A DNA stretch of 64,000 nt from Armatimonadota bacterium (GTDB lineage: Bacteria > Armatimonadota > UBA5829 > DSUL01), in contig JADLDK010000010.1 of NCBI GenBank assembly GCA_020846715.1, positions 1 through 64,000 on the forward strand, written 5' to 3'. The translations under genes were made by a program, and so were the position numbers. Positions 1 to 11,338 of this stretch are shown here, one piece after another (positions within the stretch are counted from its first letter, which is position 1; each line of letters opens with the position of its first letter). A model generated the notes under the pieces. That model ran no database searches. It saw only the letters and a list, made by a program, of their open reading frames with translations, and was not told the origin of the DNA.

Positions 1-2
1 AC

Positions 3-311
3 TCACTCAGCACACAGGCGAGTCGCTGTTTTTCCTGGGAGCAGGTGAACGCGCCGCTGAGCCTGGACGGGCCCAGCAAAATCCGCTGCACGTTCCGCCG
101 ATTTCCGATGATGCATGGGACATACTGGGTGCATATCTGGATTGGACGGGTCGGCGAAGTTGCGGACTATGTTGAGAATGCCGCACAGCTGACTGTGTCG
201 CCCATGGACGTTTACGGCACGGGACGCGTGCCGGACCCGCGCAGCGGTCTTGCGTTCTGCCACGGGGACTGGGAGCTCAACGGCAGCGCGCTTCGCCCCG
301 TGAGAAGCTGA
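3..311 (+). CDS. 3' end of an O-antigen/polysaccharide ABC transporter ATP-binding protein (Wzt C-terminal-like domain), partial
   Basis: The reading frame is open from the left edge of the window and stops at a TGA at 309-311, so only the last ~100 residues are present. The visible part has the pattern typical of the carbohydrate-binding C-terminal domain of Wzt-type exporters: a strand-rich HGTYWVHIWIG segment, then an alternating VENAAQLTVSPMDVYGTG block and a final GDWEL strand. In that family the domain recognises the terminal sugar modification of the glycan to be exported. The ATPase part lies outside the window. An internal ATG at 45 is not needed as a start because the frame continues upstream. 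Family assignment rests on pattern memory only. Confidence 0.55.
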   Translation, partial: SLSTQASRCFSWEQVNAPLSLDGPSKIRCTFRRFPMMHGTYWVHIWIGRVGEVADYVENAAQLTVSPMDVYGTGRVPDPRSGLAFCHGDWELNGSALRPVRS

Positions 312-379
312 GGTTCTCCCTCTTTCTGGACGATGTCGGAGCCTGTGTACCTGGCGAAGCGTACAGAGAAATTGAAAAA

Positions 380-2142
<1,763 letters not shown>

Positions 2143-2191
2143 CCGTTCGTACGGACGTGGCGCCCGCCCACCGGTCTAACCGGCGCTGGTG

Positions 2192-3739
2192 TCAAAGGCC
2201 GATAGCTGAGCCTTCTTCGCCCTGGGACGCGGCGGTGATCTGCCCAGTCTCAGGATGAACCGCAAGTGCGTTGCAGGGCCCGCCAATGCTTTCTTTGATT
2301 AGCAGGCTGTGTCCCTTGCGACGAAGCTCGGAGCGAATATCGCCTTCTACATTCCAGACCTGCAGCGGCTCGGCAGACTGAACGTGGACACGCGCGCGGC
2401 AGACTGCGTCCAGTGGCTGCATCTGGAAATCTACCAGACTCATGAGCATCTGAGCTGTGACTGTAACGATGGTCTCCCCGCCCGGCATTCCCAGCCCGAT
2501 ATGCGCGCCTCCATTCTGAAGCGCCAGGAGAGGGGACATGTTGTGGCACATTCGCTTGCCCGGCTGCGCGGCATTCGGGCTTGCCGGGTTGCTGTCAAAG
2601 CGCGACATGCCATGCCCCATCACCAGGCCGAGCCCTGGAATGACCACGCGCGATCCAAACATTCCGCCCTGTGTCGCCGTGAGGGAGACCATATTCCCCG
2701 CAGCATCCTTCACGACTACGTTGCCCGTGTGTGAAGACCCCGGCGCCTCTTTCGGCTTTTCCGCGGCGTTGGCGCAAGATGAAATCTGCTCTGCAATGTC
2801 TGCGGCGCGCTCGTCTGAGAGTATCTGCGCTACCGGAACCTCTCTGAAGTTGGGGTCTGCGGAGTGGGCTTCGCGATCCTGCCAGCAGAGTTTTGCAACT
2901 TCAGCGAAGAGATGAAAGTAGTCTGCCTCACGCCCGCGCAAGCCCTGGATGTCAAAGTGATTCAGCGCTTTCAGAATCTGCAGCGTCGTCAGGCCGCCGG
3001 AAGGCAGCGGCGGTGTGAACAGATCCAGTCCCCGGTAGTGGGCGTGAAGCGGTTGGACGAGCTCTGGCTGGTAATCGAAATCCTCAGCGCTCAATATCCC
3101 ACCGTGTTGTTGAATATGTGTGCACAGCCTGCTCGGCAGATCGCCCCTGTAAAAGCTCTCCGGTCCTTCGTCCGCCAGACTTTGCAGAAGATTAGCCAGG
3201 TCCCGCTGAACAAAGATTTCTCCCACCTCTGGCGTGCGCCCCTGTGGAAACATCGCCTGCCGAGAGTCAGCGTCCGTACCCGCGGCCATCGTCTCCATCT
3301 GAGCCTTGAGAATTGCATCCACTGGAAAGCCCTCGGAGGCAATTCTGATTGCGTGCTCGCTCGCCTGCGCCCACGAAAGCGTGCCCCACAGCCTCAACGC
3401 CTCCGCCAGACCCGCTACAACAGCCGGCACACTTATCGCGAGATAGCCAAATACTTCAGCGTCTGCTTTTCCGGCGAAGAGCTCCCTCCGGTAGGCCTTT
3501 GGCGCGTGGGAATCAAAGTTGAGCGCCGCGACGCTGCCGTCCTTCAAACACACCACCAGACTCCCACCGTAGCCTCCAAGCCCGACGGAGCCCTGAATCA
3601 CAACGGACAGAGTAAGCATCGCGGCTACAGCAGCGTCAACGGCGTTGCCACCGGACGCCAGTATCTGGTGAGCTGTCTCTCCTGCGAGTGGGTGTGGTGT
3701 GGCCGCGCAAGCAGTTGCGCTTGTGGCTTGACTCGGCAT
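2192..3739 (-). CDS. ggt: Gamma-glutamyltransferase family protein, no signal peptide
   Basis: Member of the Ntn-hydrolase gamma-glutamyltransferase family, which cleaves gamma-glutamyl bonds such as those of glutathione. The 515 residues carry GGNAVDAAVAA near residue 30, a PLPSGGLTTLQIL segment near 245, and the autoprocessing region SSHTGNVVVKDAAGNMVSLT, in which Thr338 aligns with the catalytic threonine of the small subunit. The later GMPGGETI loop matches the substrate-binding Gly-Gly region. Unlike the E. coli periplasmic enzyme there is no N-terminal signal, so it is probably cytoplasmic. An AGGAGAG SD precedes the ATG. Exact substrate is unknown. Confidence 0.9.
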   Translation of the reverse strand: MPSQATSATACAATPHPLAGETAHQILASGGNAVDAAVAAMLTLSVVIQGSVGLGGYGGSLVVCLKDGSVAALNFDSHAPKAYRRELFAGKADAEVFGYLAISVPAVVAGLAEALRLWGTLSWAQASEHAIRIASEGFPVDAILKAQMETMAAGTDADSRQAMFPQGRTPEVGEIFVQRDLANLLQSLADEGPESFYRGDLPSRLCTHIQQHGGILSAEDFDYQPELVQPLHAHYRGLDLFTPPLPSGGLTTLQILKALNHFDIQGLRGREADYFHLFAEVAKLCWQDREAHSADPNFREVPVAQILSDERAADIAEQISSCANAAEKPKEAPGSSHTGNVVVKDAAGNMVSLTATQGGMFGSRVVIPGLGLVMGHGMSRFDSNPASPNAAQPGKRMCHNMSPLLALQNGGAHIGLGMPGGETIVTVTAQMLMSLVDFQMQPLDAVCRARVHVQSAEPLQVWNVEGDIRSELRRKGHSLLIKESIGGPCNALAVHPETGQITAASQGEEGSAIGL

Positions 3740-3814
3740 TGATTCTCTCTCCTGAGCGGGCGAAACAGTTACACGCTTTTTGGGAGTGATATGGACGCCC
3801 GACGTCGCACATTC

Positions 3815-3844
3815 TTAACAGAACAGGTCAACTCCTGCTATTCT
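3815..3844 (+). promoter_or_regulatory. Possible sigma-70 promoter for the secreted glycosidase-like gene
   Basis: TTAACA at 3815-3820 and TATTCT at 3839-3844 are separated by 18 bases, about 100 bases upstream of the ATG at 3947 in the divergent gap. Both hexamers deviate from consensus, so this is only a candidate. Confidence 0.3.
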
Positions 3845-3946
3845 ATGCGCACAGGGTCAGGCGTGCGGTCTTTGGGCGCACCGGCGGTGGTCGCACAGAT
3901 TTTGATTCTCGAATAACCGCTACCACCCTGCCATGGGAAGTGTTAT

Positions 3947-6208
3947 ATGTCAAAACGAGCGTTTCGTATTCTGGTTTGTCTGGCGGGCGTCTGTTCCGCC
4001 TGTGCCGCTTCAGCCTCTCCCGCGAGACGGCCTCCGGCGTACAGCCAGGCTGCCAGCGCCCTCAGAGACGTCTGGGCAGAAAAGGCGCTGGCGCAAAAGG
4101 ACGGACCGACGTTCAGCTTTTTTCGCGATCTGACGGCGCCCCTGCGCTATGTGGACACCTCGTTTCACTATTACCCCATTGCGCTCAGCGCCCCGGCCGC
4201 CCCGGTCAAAGCGCGGGTCGTCTCTAACGGCAGCGCCATCAACGCGCTGGTGCGTCAGCCAAACTGGGCAGGTGAAAAAGGCATTCCCGCTACTCTGAGA
4301 GTCGGTTATCACAGAGAGATTTACGGTCAGGACCCCCGCAGCCTCCAGGGTCCACACTACGCAGAGGGATATCTGCCGATTGTGCGCTTTTCCTACAAAA
4401 CGCCGGAAGGGCGCTTCGCGCAGGAAGTTTTTGCCGCAACCGCGCCGGGTCTTGCCGGAAGCGGCGTTGTGCTGGCGCAGATCAGCTATCAGGGAAGCGC
4501 TGGACAGAAGATCGAGGTGCAGCTTGAGCATCCGGAGTCTCTGATCGAACACGGTCGCTCCTTGACGTTGCCTGACGGGCGGGCAGTGGCCTGGTTCGAC
4601 AGCTCCTGGGAGTTCAACAAGTACCGCAACGCTCTGTCGGCGTGGGTAAAACCGGGACAGCGCTGCACCTTTGCACTTGCCACAGAACCGACAGAGCCCT
4701 CCGCACTGCCCGCTGTGGACGTTGCAGTCTATGAGGATCTCAGACAAAAAGCCGCCGCGCTCTGGAGCTCCCTTGTCGCCTCTAAGATGACTGTCTCTGT
4801 TCCTGAGCCACTGGTTAACAACGCCTGGCGTTCGCTGATTGTCGGTTCTTATGTCTGTTTGAACGGAGATGAAATCCGCTACAGCGCGGGAAATCAGTAC
4901 GCGAAGCTGTACGAATCAGAAGGAGGCGATGCGGCCAGGTCACTCATGGAGTGGGGACGCGAGGAGGACACGCGCAGGATGATCCCGCCGCTTCTGGATT
5001 TCACGCGCAAGAACATGGAGTACTACCAGGCGGCGTTGAAGCTGAATCTGCTTGCGCGCTTCTACTGGCTGAGCCGGGATGCAGACTTTGTCCGCCAGAT
5101 GCGCCCTCGGTGGGAGAAAGAGGTGAATCGCATTCTCGATGGCCGTACGGAGAACGGAATGCTTCCGCGCGAGAAGTACTGTGGTGACATTGACACTATG
5201 GTTTACTCACTTAACTCCAACGCCAACTGCTGGCGGGCGCTGCGGGATTTCTCGGTGGTTGTAAATGACATCGGCGACGCAGAACTGGCACAGAAGATGC
5301 GCGCTGAAGCTGACGTCTATCGCAGGATTATTCTGGACGCTGTGGACAGAAGCATTGATCGCAGTGTCTCACCGCCCTTCATTCCTGTGGCTCTCTTCGG
5401 TGAGGAGAAGCCTTACCGGCCTATCACCGGCAGCTATATGGGCGGCTACTGGAATCTGATGATCCAGTTTGTGCTGGGCTCCGGTGTTTTTGCGTACGAC
5501 AGCAAGTACGCTGACGACATCATAGCGTACGACCGCGAGAACGGCGGGCTGTGCATGAATCTGCTGCGCACTCGCGGCAACACGCGCACGTTCTGGGTTG
5601 GAGACAGCAAGATCAACGATCTCTCTCCCCTGCGCCACAACCTGACTCTGCTGCAACGTGATGAAGCCGACCGCGTGCTGGCGGCTTTTTACGGAAAGTT
5701 GGCGCAGGGGATGACGCGGGACACTTTTATCAGTGGAGAGGGTGCAGATATCGCACCTCTTGATGAGCGCGGGCGTCTCTTTTATCTCCCGCCGAACTCC
5801 GCTGGGAACGGGCACTTCCTGCTCTTGCTGCGCAACCTTGTAGTTCAGGACTGGGATATGGACGATGACGGACAGCCTGATACGCTGAGGCTGCTCTTCG
5901 CGACGCCGCGCCAGTGGCTCGAAGATGGGCAGCAGATCAGCGTGCGCGAAGCGCCCACAGCACTTGGGCCGGTGACGCTGACGGCGCGCTCGCAGATTGC
6001 GCGGGCGCGGGTGAAGGTGGATGTTGTGCTGCCTTCAAGAGCGGCGCGCCGGACGCTTCTAAAACTGCGGTTGCCCGGTGGACGGCGTGTCCTGTCTGCG
6101 ACAGTCAACGGTAGGCCGGCGCGCCTGCCGTCGCCGGATGTACTCGATCTGACAGGGCTCGCTGGCAGGGCGCAGATTATCGCGCAGGTGAGTGGCAAAG
6201 GGCGATGA
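3947..6208 (+). CDS. Secreted six-hairpin glycosidase-like protein
   Basis: A 753-residue exported protein with a signal peptide at its start (hydrophobic core ILVCLAGVCSACAASA, residues ~8-23). The N-terminal ~280 residues look like a beta-sandwich domain. The middle part (about 290-600) has the regularly spaced aromatic-rich helices of an alpha/alpha six-barrel glycosidase, for example GSYVCLNGDEIRYSAGNQY, MEYYQAALKLNLLARFYWL and GSYMGGYWNLMIQFVL. The tail is again beta-rich, as in family members that end in a small sandwich domain. No specific GH family or catalytic acid can be named from sequence alone. Its stop overlaps the next start (ATGA), so the two genes are translationally coupled. 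Confidence 0.6.
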   Translation: MSKRAFRILVCLAGVCSACAASASPARRPPAYSQAASALRDVWAEKALAQKDGPTFSFFRDLTAPLRYVDTSFHYYPIALSAPAAPVKARVVSNGSAINALVRQPNWAGEKGIPATLRVGYHREIYGQDPRSLQGPHYAEGYLPIVRFSYKTPEGRFAQEVFAATAPGLAGSGVVLAQISYQGSAGQKIEVQLEHPESLIEHGRSLTLPDGRAVAWFDSSWEFNKYRNALSAWVKPGQRCTFALATEPTEPSALPAVDVAVYEDLRQKAAALWSSLVASKMTVSVPEPLVNNAWRSLIVGSYVCLNGDEIRYSAGNQYAKLYESEGGDAARSLMEWGREEDTRRMIPPLLDFTRKNMEYYQAALKLNLLARFYWLSRDADFVRQMRPRWEKEVNRILDGRTENGMLPREKYCGDIDTMVYSLNSNANCWRALRDFSVVVNDIGDAELAQKMRAEADVYRRIILDAVDRSIDRSVSPPFIPVALFGEEKPYRPITGSYMGGYWNLMIQFVLGSGVFAYDSKYADDIIAYDRENGGLCMNLLRTRGNTRTFWVGDSKINDLSPLRHNLTLLQRDEADRVLAAFYGKLAQGMTRDTFISGEGADIAPLDERGRLFYLPPNSAGNGHFLLLLRNLVVQDWDMDDDGQPDTLRLLFATPRQWLEDGQQISVREAPTALGPVTLTARSQIARARVKVDVVLPSRAARRTLLKLRLPGGRRVLSATVNGRPARLPSPDVLDLTGLAGRAQIIAQVSGKGR

Positions 6209-6996
6209 CTTCGAATCCCGGCTCACCTCTCGTCACCAGGGCGCTGATTGTTGAAAAGTTGCGCTCAGCAGGTGTCACGCCTGGAGACAGGCTGGTTGCT
6301 CACTCGTCCCTGTCCAGCTTTGGACGCGTCGAGGGGGGCGCGGAGGCAGTGGCGCAGGCGCTGGCTGAGGCGGTCCAACCCGGCGGGCTGTGCGTCGTGC
6401 CCACATTCAACTACGGGCAGCATCCCTATGACCCGTTGACCACGCCGTCTTTGACAGGCGCAATTACTGAGGCTTTCCGAAAGCTGCCGGGCGCCGTTCG
6501 GAGTCTGCACCCGACGCATCCGGTAGCCGCTGTGGGTGAGGGTGCGGCTGGGTTGCTGGAAGGCCACGAAAACTCTCACGCCTTCGGACGGGGCAGTCCG
6601 CTGTGGAGGCTCTGGGAAGAGGACGGGTGGGTGTTGCTGATCGGGTGTGGCAACCTCAGCAACTCTACCATTCATGTAGCGGAAGAGGTGGCTGCTGTCC
6701 CGTATCTGGACCGGGTCCGGGAGGCCGTCGTGTGCCGGGGAAATCAGATGGAGCGCCTCCAGGTGCGCCGCCCGGGTTGCAGCCGGGGCTTCGGCAAGCT
6801 GGACGATGCGCTCGATGCGCGCGGATCTGTCCGCTACAGCCAGATTGGAAATGCGGAGGTGCGCCTGATGAAGTCCAGAGACCTGGTAGCCGTTGCGCTG
6901 GAGATGCTGGCAAAGGACTCCGCAGCGCTGCTGTGTGACATTTCGGACTGTGAGGTATGTCAGCAGGCTCGCGAGATGATCCGCCGCTCTGCCTGA
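6205..6996 (+). CDS. AAC(3)-family N-acetyltransferase (aminoglycoside 3-N-acetyltransferase-like)
   Basis: The 263-residue protein has the landmarks of the antibiotic_NAT fold: AHSSLSSFGRVEGGAEAVAQAL near residue 32, GGLCVVPTFNYGQHPYDP near 70 and LHPTHPVAAVGEGA near 100. True AAC(3) enzymes move an acetyl group from acetyl-CoA to the 3-amino group of aminoglycosides. Environmental members such as YokD-like proteins often have other or unknown acceptors. Translational coupling (4-base overlap) to a secreted carbohydrate-active protein suggests an amino-sugar acceptor rather than resistance, which is inference. The strand ends in a Cys-rich CDISDCEVCQQA segment, which is unusual for the family and could bind metal. 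Confidence 0.8.
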   Translation: MTSNPGSPLVTRALIVEKLRSAGVTPGDRLVAHSSLSSFGRVEGGAEAVAQALAEAVQPGGLCVVPTFNYGQHPYDPLTTPSLTGAITEAFRKLPGAVRSLHPTHPVAAVGEGAAGLLEGHENSHAFGRGSPLWRLWEEDGWVLLIGCGNLSNSTIHVAEEVAAVPYLDRVREAVVCRGNQMERLQVRRPGCSRGFGKLDDALDARGSVRYSQIGNAEVRLMKSRDLVAVALEMLAKDSAALLCDISDCEVCQQAREMIRRSA

Positions 6997-7057
6997 CGGA
7001 AGCAGATTGCCCCGCCGCTTCTGCGCTGCAGTCGCGAGGGCTTGAGGGACTCGGTTT

Positions 7058-7954
7058 CTAGCTGGCGCTCAGGCGCTCCCAGACGCTGATGACAGATTGC
7101 GTCCCGTGCTGCGCGTGCCCCTCAGCCGCAGCCGCCGCGAGGAATTGCCGGATCATTCGCGTCAGCGGCATTGGCAGTCCCAGCTCATCGGCGTTTTCAA
7201 TCACCAGGCGCAGATCCTTGGCTTGAAGCTCAATCTTGAAGCCGCCTTCAAAATCGTGGCCGATCATTTTCGGCGCCAGGCGCTCTACCATCCAGCTCCC
7301 GGCTGCTCCACCTGCGATGACATCCATCGTCTGGGTCTCATCCAAACCGAGCTTGCGGGCCAACATCAGCCCTTCGGCAACCGCACAGAACGTTCCGGCG
7401 CCAATCACCTGATTTACCAGCTTCGCCGCCTGCCCGGCTCCAACCGGGCCCATCAGCGCAACAGTCTTCCCCATCGCCCGGAGCGCCGACAGCGCCTCCT
7501 GAAAGTCCGCTTCGGCTCCTCCGGCCATGATCGCCAACGAGGCATCCTGGGCGCCGGACGGTCCGCCGGAGACAGGCGCATCAATGAAGCGTACATTGGA
7601 CTGGGCGCAGGAGTGTTGGACGGCGCGGGCGGCCTTCGGGCCTATAGTGCTCATATCCACAACCAGCCTGCCGGCGCGCAGACCGTTCAGAACGCCTTCA
7701 GGGCCGCAGATGACTTCTTCGACATCGGGGACATCGCTCACGATTGTGATGCAGATTTCGGCGTCGCGGGCAGCTTCGGCGGGTGAGGAGGCTCGCGACG
7801 CCCCCGCTTCAACCAGCGGCTCTTCGCGGTGGCGAGTGCGGTTGTGAACCGTCACGGCAAAGCCGGCCCTCAGCAGATTTTGGGCCATCGGCGCGCCCAT
7901 AGCCCCCAGGCCCACAAAAGCGATAGCTGGCAGCGTCCCACCTGCATCTGTCAT
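7058..7954 (-). CDS. NAD(P)-dependent beta-hydroxyacid dehydrogenase (tartronate semialdehyde reductase/HIBADH family)
   Basis: The 298 residues match the 6-phosphogluconate dehydrogenase-like family that reduces small beta-keto or semialdehyde acids. The Rossmann motif FVGLGAMGAPMAQNLL begins near residue 13. The substrate loop DAPVSGGPSGAQDASLAIMA follows near 125, and GAGQAAKLVNQVIGAG holds the catalytic Lys near 178. The basic stretch NRTRHR after the second strand favours NADPH over NADH. Its ATG overlaps the sucD stop by one base (TGATG), so it is the last gene of a sucC-sucD operon. The exact substrate (tartronate semialdehyde, 3-hydroxyisobutyrate or succinic semialdehyde) cannot be settled. 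The succinyl-CoA synthetase context makes succinic semialdehyde worth testing. Confidence 0.85.
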   Translation of the reverse strand: MTDAGGTLPAIAFVGLGAMGAPMAQNLLRAGFAVTVHNRTRHREEPLVEAGASRASSPAEAARDAEICITIVSDVPDVEEVICGPEGVLNGLRAGRLVVDMSTIGPKAARAVQHSCAQSNVRFIDAPVSGGPSGAQDASLAIMAGGAEADFQEALSALRAMGKTVALMGPVGAGQAAKLVNQVIGAGTFCAVAEGLMLARKLGLDETQTMDVIAGGAAGSWMVERLAPKMIGHDFEGGFKIELQAKDLRLVIENADELGLPMPLTRMIRQFLAAAAAEGHAQHGTQSVISVWERLSAS

Positions 7955-8841
7955 CAGTGGACGGACGGCTCCTGCTTCAGCGCTGCGCTTACAAGGGCGG
8001 GAATGTCGTGCGTTGTATCAGCGACCTTCACTCCAGCCCTCAGTAAAGCCTCTACCTTGGCCTGCGCTGTACCGGAGCGTCCGCTGACTATGGCGCCAGC
8101 GTGCCCCATGCGCTTGCCGGGTGGCGCCGTTCGGCCAGAGACAAAACCGATGACGGGCTTGCTCATCTCTTTTGCGATGTACTCTGAGGCGATCTCCTCA
8201 TCCGCTCCGCCAATCTCGCCCACCATTACGACAACCCTGGTCTGAGGATCAGCCTCGAACAGTGGCAGCGCGTCGATAAAGGTAGTCCCGGGAGTCGGGT
8301 CACCGCCAATGCCGATGCAGGTGGACTGTCCGAGTCCCGCCCGCGTGAGCTCATCGACGATCTCGTAAGTCAGCGTTCCGCTGCGCGAGATAAGACCAAC
8401 ACTTCCAGACGTAAAGATCTCACCCGGCAGAATACCTATCTTGCATTCACCAGGCGTGATGATTCCGGGACAGTTGGCGCCAATCATCCGCAATCCGCGG
8501 CTGCGCACAAGGTTCACGGCGTACACCATGTCGAGCGCCGGAATCCCCTCGGTGATGGTGACAATGAGAGGAATCTGTGCATCTACCGCTTCCACGACGG
8601 CGTCCTTCGCGAACTTCGCCGGCACAAAAATGCAGGTTGCGTTGGCGTCTGTCGCGCGACGGGCCTCCGCCACCGTATCAAAAATGGGAATTCCGTTCAA
8701 CTCTCCGCCGCCCTTGCCCGGCGTTACGCCACCGACGACGTTTGTGCCGTAGGCGACCATCTGGCGTGTGTGAAACTCTCCTTCGCGTCCCGTCATCCCC
8801 TGCACGAGAAGCCGGGTGTTTTTGTCAACAAGAATGCTCAT
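7954..8841 (-). CDS. sucD: Succinyl-CoA synthetase (ADP-forming) alpha subunit
   Basis: TCA-cycle enzyme that converts succinyl-CoA to succinate with substrate-level phosphorylation; the alpha subunit binds CoA and carries the phosphohistidine. The 295 residues show the CoA-binding start [21 protein letters not shown] and the phosphohistidine loop [19 protein letters not shown] near residue 247. Between them lie the Rossmann-like segment [18 protein letters not shown] and the subunit-contact region [18 protein letters not shown]. Length is typical (~290). It follows sucC by 21 bases with an AGGGA SD and is coupled to the downstream dehydrogenase. Confidence 0.97.
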   Translation of the reverse strand: MSILVDKNTRLLVQGMTGREGEFHTRQMVAYGTNVVGGVTPGKGGGELNGIPIFDTVAEARRATDANATCIFVPAKFAKDAVVEAVDAQIPLIVTITEGIPALDMVYAVNLVRSRGLRMIGANCPGIITPGECKIGILPGEIFTSGSVGLISRSGTLTYEIVDELTRAGLGQSTCIGIGGDPTPGTTFIDALPLFEADPQTRVVVMVGEIGGADEEIASEYIAKEMSKPVIGFVSGRTAPPGKRMGHAGAIVSGRSGTAQAKVEALLRAGVKVADTTHDIPALVSAALKQEPSVH

Positions 8842-8862
8842 AATTCCCTGCCGCGTCCCTTC

Positions 8863-9993
8863 TCAGGCCGCCAGCCGAACGGCCTTTTGCGCCGCTTCCT
8901 GCATAGTCGCGGCCGGAATCAGCGGACTGCCTTCCAGCAGACGCCTGCCCTCTTCTGCCATCGTTCCGGAGAGCCGGATGACAATGGGCACGGAAAGCTG
9001 AAGCTCATCGTAAGCCTGCAGAATGCCCCTGGCCACTTCGTCCCCGCGCGTGATTCCGCCAAAAATGTTGAAGAAGACGCTTTTCACTTGCGGATTCATC
9101 AGAACAATCTCCAGGGAGTTTCTGACAAGCTCCGCCTTTGCGCCTCCGCCAATATCCAGAAAGTTTGCGGCTTTTCCTCCGGCACGGCTGACCTCATCCA
9201 GCGTCGTCATTACCAGGCCCGCGCCATTCCCAATGACTCCGACCGTCCCGTCCAGCCGCACATATTGAATCCCGCGTCTATGCGCCTCCGCCTCAATCTC
9301 GTCCTCTTCAGACTCTTCGTAGTACTGTTGAAGCGCTTCCTGGCGGTAGAGGGCGTTGTCGTCAATCACCATCTTGCCGTCCGCCGCCACGACCTGGCCG
9401 TCTGATGTGACCGCCAGCGGATTGATCTCCGCCATATTCGCATCGCTTGCCAGATAAGCCGCCACCAGCCCGCGCAGGGTTTTCGCCGCCTGGGGCAGGA
9501 TGTCGGACCGCAGTCCGCCGCGTTTGGCCACGTCCAGCGCATGCCAGCTCTGAAATCCAAGAAGCGGATCAATGGGAAGCCGCGCGATTTTCTCCGGGGT
9601 CTCTTCCGCTACCTGCTCTATATCCACGCCGCCAGCCGCGCTCACAATGACTGTGTTTCGCTGAGAGTCTCTGTCCAGTGCCACCCCCAGATAGTACTCC
9701 TCGCGGATGTCTATGGCTGGTTCGCACAGGACCTTGCGCACACTCAGTCCCTTGATGTCCATGCCGAGAATCGCACTTGCGATCTCGTTTGCTTCTTCTG
9801 GAGTGCGCGCCACCTTGACACCGCCCGCTTTGCCGCGTCCGCCAACGTGCACTTGCGCTTTCACAACCACAGCTCTGCCCAGATCGCGCGCGTAGCTCTG
9901 CGCTTTCTCGGGCGTCTGGCACACCATGCCTTTGGGAACGGGAACGCCGAAGCGCCCGAAAACTTCCTTCGCCTGGTACTCGTGTATCTTCAT
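8863..9993 (-). CDS. sucC: Succinyl-CoA synthetase (ADP-forming) beta subunit
   Basis: Nucleotide-binding partner of SucD in the TCA cycle. The 376 residues (typical ~388) start [20 protein letters not shown] and contain the ATP-grasp loop [19 protein letters not shown] near residue 43. The C-terminal CoA-ligase domain has [19 protein letters not shown] and FLDIGGGAK near 255-290. It is the first gene of a sucC-sucD-dehydrogenase operon and is divergent from icd across 246 bases. Its own SD is weak (GAGTGA). A TATCAT/CATATA-rich block around 10060-10072 could hold its promoter, but no clear -35 is visible. Confidence 0.97.
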   Translation of the reverse strand: MKIHEYQAKEVFGRFGVPVPKGMVCQTPEKAQSYARDLGRAVVVKAQVHVGGRGKAGGVKVARTPEEANEIASAILGMDIKGLSVRKVLCEPAIDIREEYYLGVALDRDSQRNTVIVSAAGGVDIEQVAEETPEKIARLPIDPLLGFQSWHALDVAKRGGLRSDILPQAAKTLRGLVAAYLASDANMAEINPLAVTSDGQVVAADGKMVIDDNALYRQEALQQYYEESEEDEIEAEAHRRGIQYVRLDGTVGVIGNGAGLVMTTLDEVSRAGGKAANFLDIGGGAKAELVRNSLEIVLMNPQVKSVFFNIFGGITRGDEVARGILQAYDELQLSVPIVIRLSGTMAEEGRRLLEGSPLIPAATMQEAAQKAVRLAA

Positions 9994-10239
9994 AGTTCAC
10001 TCGCGCCGGGGCTAAGCAAGCAGCCGCCGGACAAAAATGTGGCCCGGAGATGGCCGGGCCGCGTATATGATACACAATCCAGACCCTTGTGTGCACACAG
10101 GCCAGAGGAGCTGAGACTGGCGGCACGCGCCGGTGGCGTGGTATATATTCCCTACCATTTGCAGCGCGCTGTGATGTGGCGCTGGCGGGGGAGTTTTTCC
10201 TCTGCCGACACCCGATTGACACCCCGGAGGTTTTGCAGT

Positions 10240-11307
10240 TTGGCTCACACAGTAACCCTCATTCGCGGCGACGGAACAGGTCCAGAGCTTGTAGAGGCGG
10301 CTCGTCGCGTTATCGAAGCGACCGGCGTTCCCATTCAGTGGGAAGTGATGGACGCCGGGGTGGACGTGATGGAGGAGAAGGGCACGCCGCTTCCTCAGGA
10401 AGTCCTGGACTCCATTCGAAAGAATAAGGTTGCGCTGAAAGGCCCCATTACGACACCGATTGGTACGGGATTCCGCAGCGTGAATGTTGCGCTGCGCCAC
10501 GAGTTGGGGCTGTATGCGTGCGTGAGGCCGTGCAAGTACTACCCGGGCATCCGCTCTCATTACGACGACGTTGACGTTGTGATTGTGCGGGAGAATACAG
10601 AAGACCTGTACGCGGGGGTCGAGTGGGACAGGGGCGCTCATGAGGCCAACCACATTATCGACATGGCGCGGGGGAAGGTGCGGGCGAACTCCGCCATTTC
10701 CGTAAAGCCCATCAGCTACGAGGGTTCTTACAGGATTGCCAAACACGCCTTTGAGTATGCGAAGGCCAACGGGCGCAAGAAAGTCACCGCCGTCGCAAAA
10801 GCCAACATCATGAAGTTTACGGACGGTCTGTTCTATGCTGCGGCGAGAGACGCGGCGAAGGAGTACGAAGGGCAGATTGAGTACGAGGAGCGGCTGATTG
10901 ACAATATGTGTATGCAGCTTGTCCAGAAGCCCGAGCTTTACGACGTCCTTGTAACAGAGAATCTGTACGGAGACATCATCTCGGATCTGGCTGCGGGACT
11001 GGTAGGTGGTCTGGGAGTGGCTCCGGGCGCAAACATCGGAGACGGCGGAGCGGTGTTTGAGCCGACGCACGGCAGCGCACCCAAATACAAGGGACAGAAC
11101 AAAGTCAATCCCACTGCCCTGATTCTCTCCGGCGTGCTTATGCTGCGCCATATCGGTGAGGGCGCAGCGGCGGACAAGCTGGAAAAAGCCGTGGCTGCCG
11201 TTATCGCGGAAGGCAAGAGCGTCACTTACGACATGAAGCCAAACCGGGACGATCCGTCTGCTGTGGGAACCTCCGAGATGGCAGACGCCATCATCGCCAG
11301 ACTGTAA
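10240..11307 (+). CDS. icd: Isocitrate dehydrogenase, NAD-dependent type
   Basis: Oxidative decarboxylase of the isocitrate/isopropylmalate dehydrogenase family producing 2-oxoglutarate. I place the start at the TTG at 10240, because GGAGG at 10226-10230 sits nine bases upstream and the protein then begins (M)[20 protein letters not shown], the normal family N-terminus. Upstream codons in the same frame run antisense through sucC and are not real. The 355-residue size matches IDH3-like enzymes rather than the ~416-residue E. coli type. Landmarks are [15 protein letters not shown] (substrate arginines), [13 protein letters not shown], and [20 protein letters not shown] with the metal-binding aspartates. 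Divergence from sucCD groups three TCA genes. Homoisocitrate or isopropylmalate activity is less likely. Confidence 0.92.
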   Translation: MAHTVTLIRGDGTGPELVEAARRVIEATGVPIQWEVMDAGVDVMEEKGTPLPQEVLDSIRKNKVALKGPITTPIGTGFRSVNVALRHELGLYACVRPCKYYPGIRSHYDDVDVVIVRENTEDLYAGVEWDRGAHEANHIIDMARGKVRANSAISVKPISYEGSYRIAKHAFEYAKANGRKKVTAVAKANIMKFTDGLFYAAARDAAKEYEGQIEYEERLIDNMCMQLVQKPELYDVLVTENLYGDIISDLAAGLVGGLGVAPGANIGDGGAVFEPTHGSAPKYKGQNKVNPTALILSGVLMLRHIGEGAAADKLEKAVAAVIAEGKSVTYDMKPNRDDPSAVGTSEMADAIIARL

Positions 11308-11338
11308 TCTCCCTTCGTCAGCGGACTGAGGGGCAGAC

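Noticed and set aside
2864-3742. 292-codon plus-strand frame
   Set aside because: Shadow of the gamma-glutamyltransferase gene; no SD and Arg/Gln-rich nonsense composition.
9541-10239. N-terminal 233-codon extension of the icd frame
   Set aside because: It runs antisense through sucC, shows no family similarity, and an ideal SD precedes TTG 10240.
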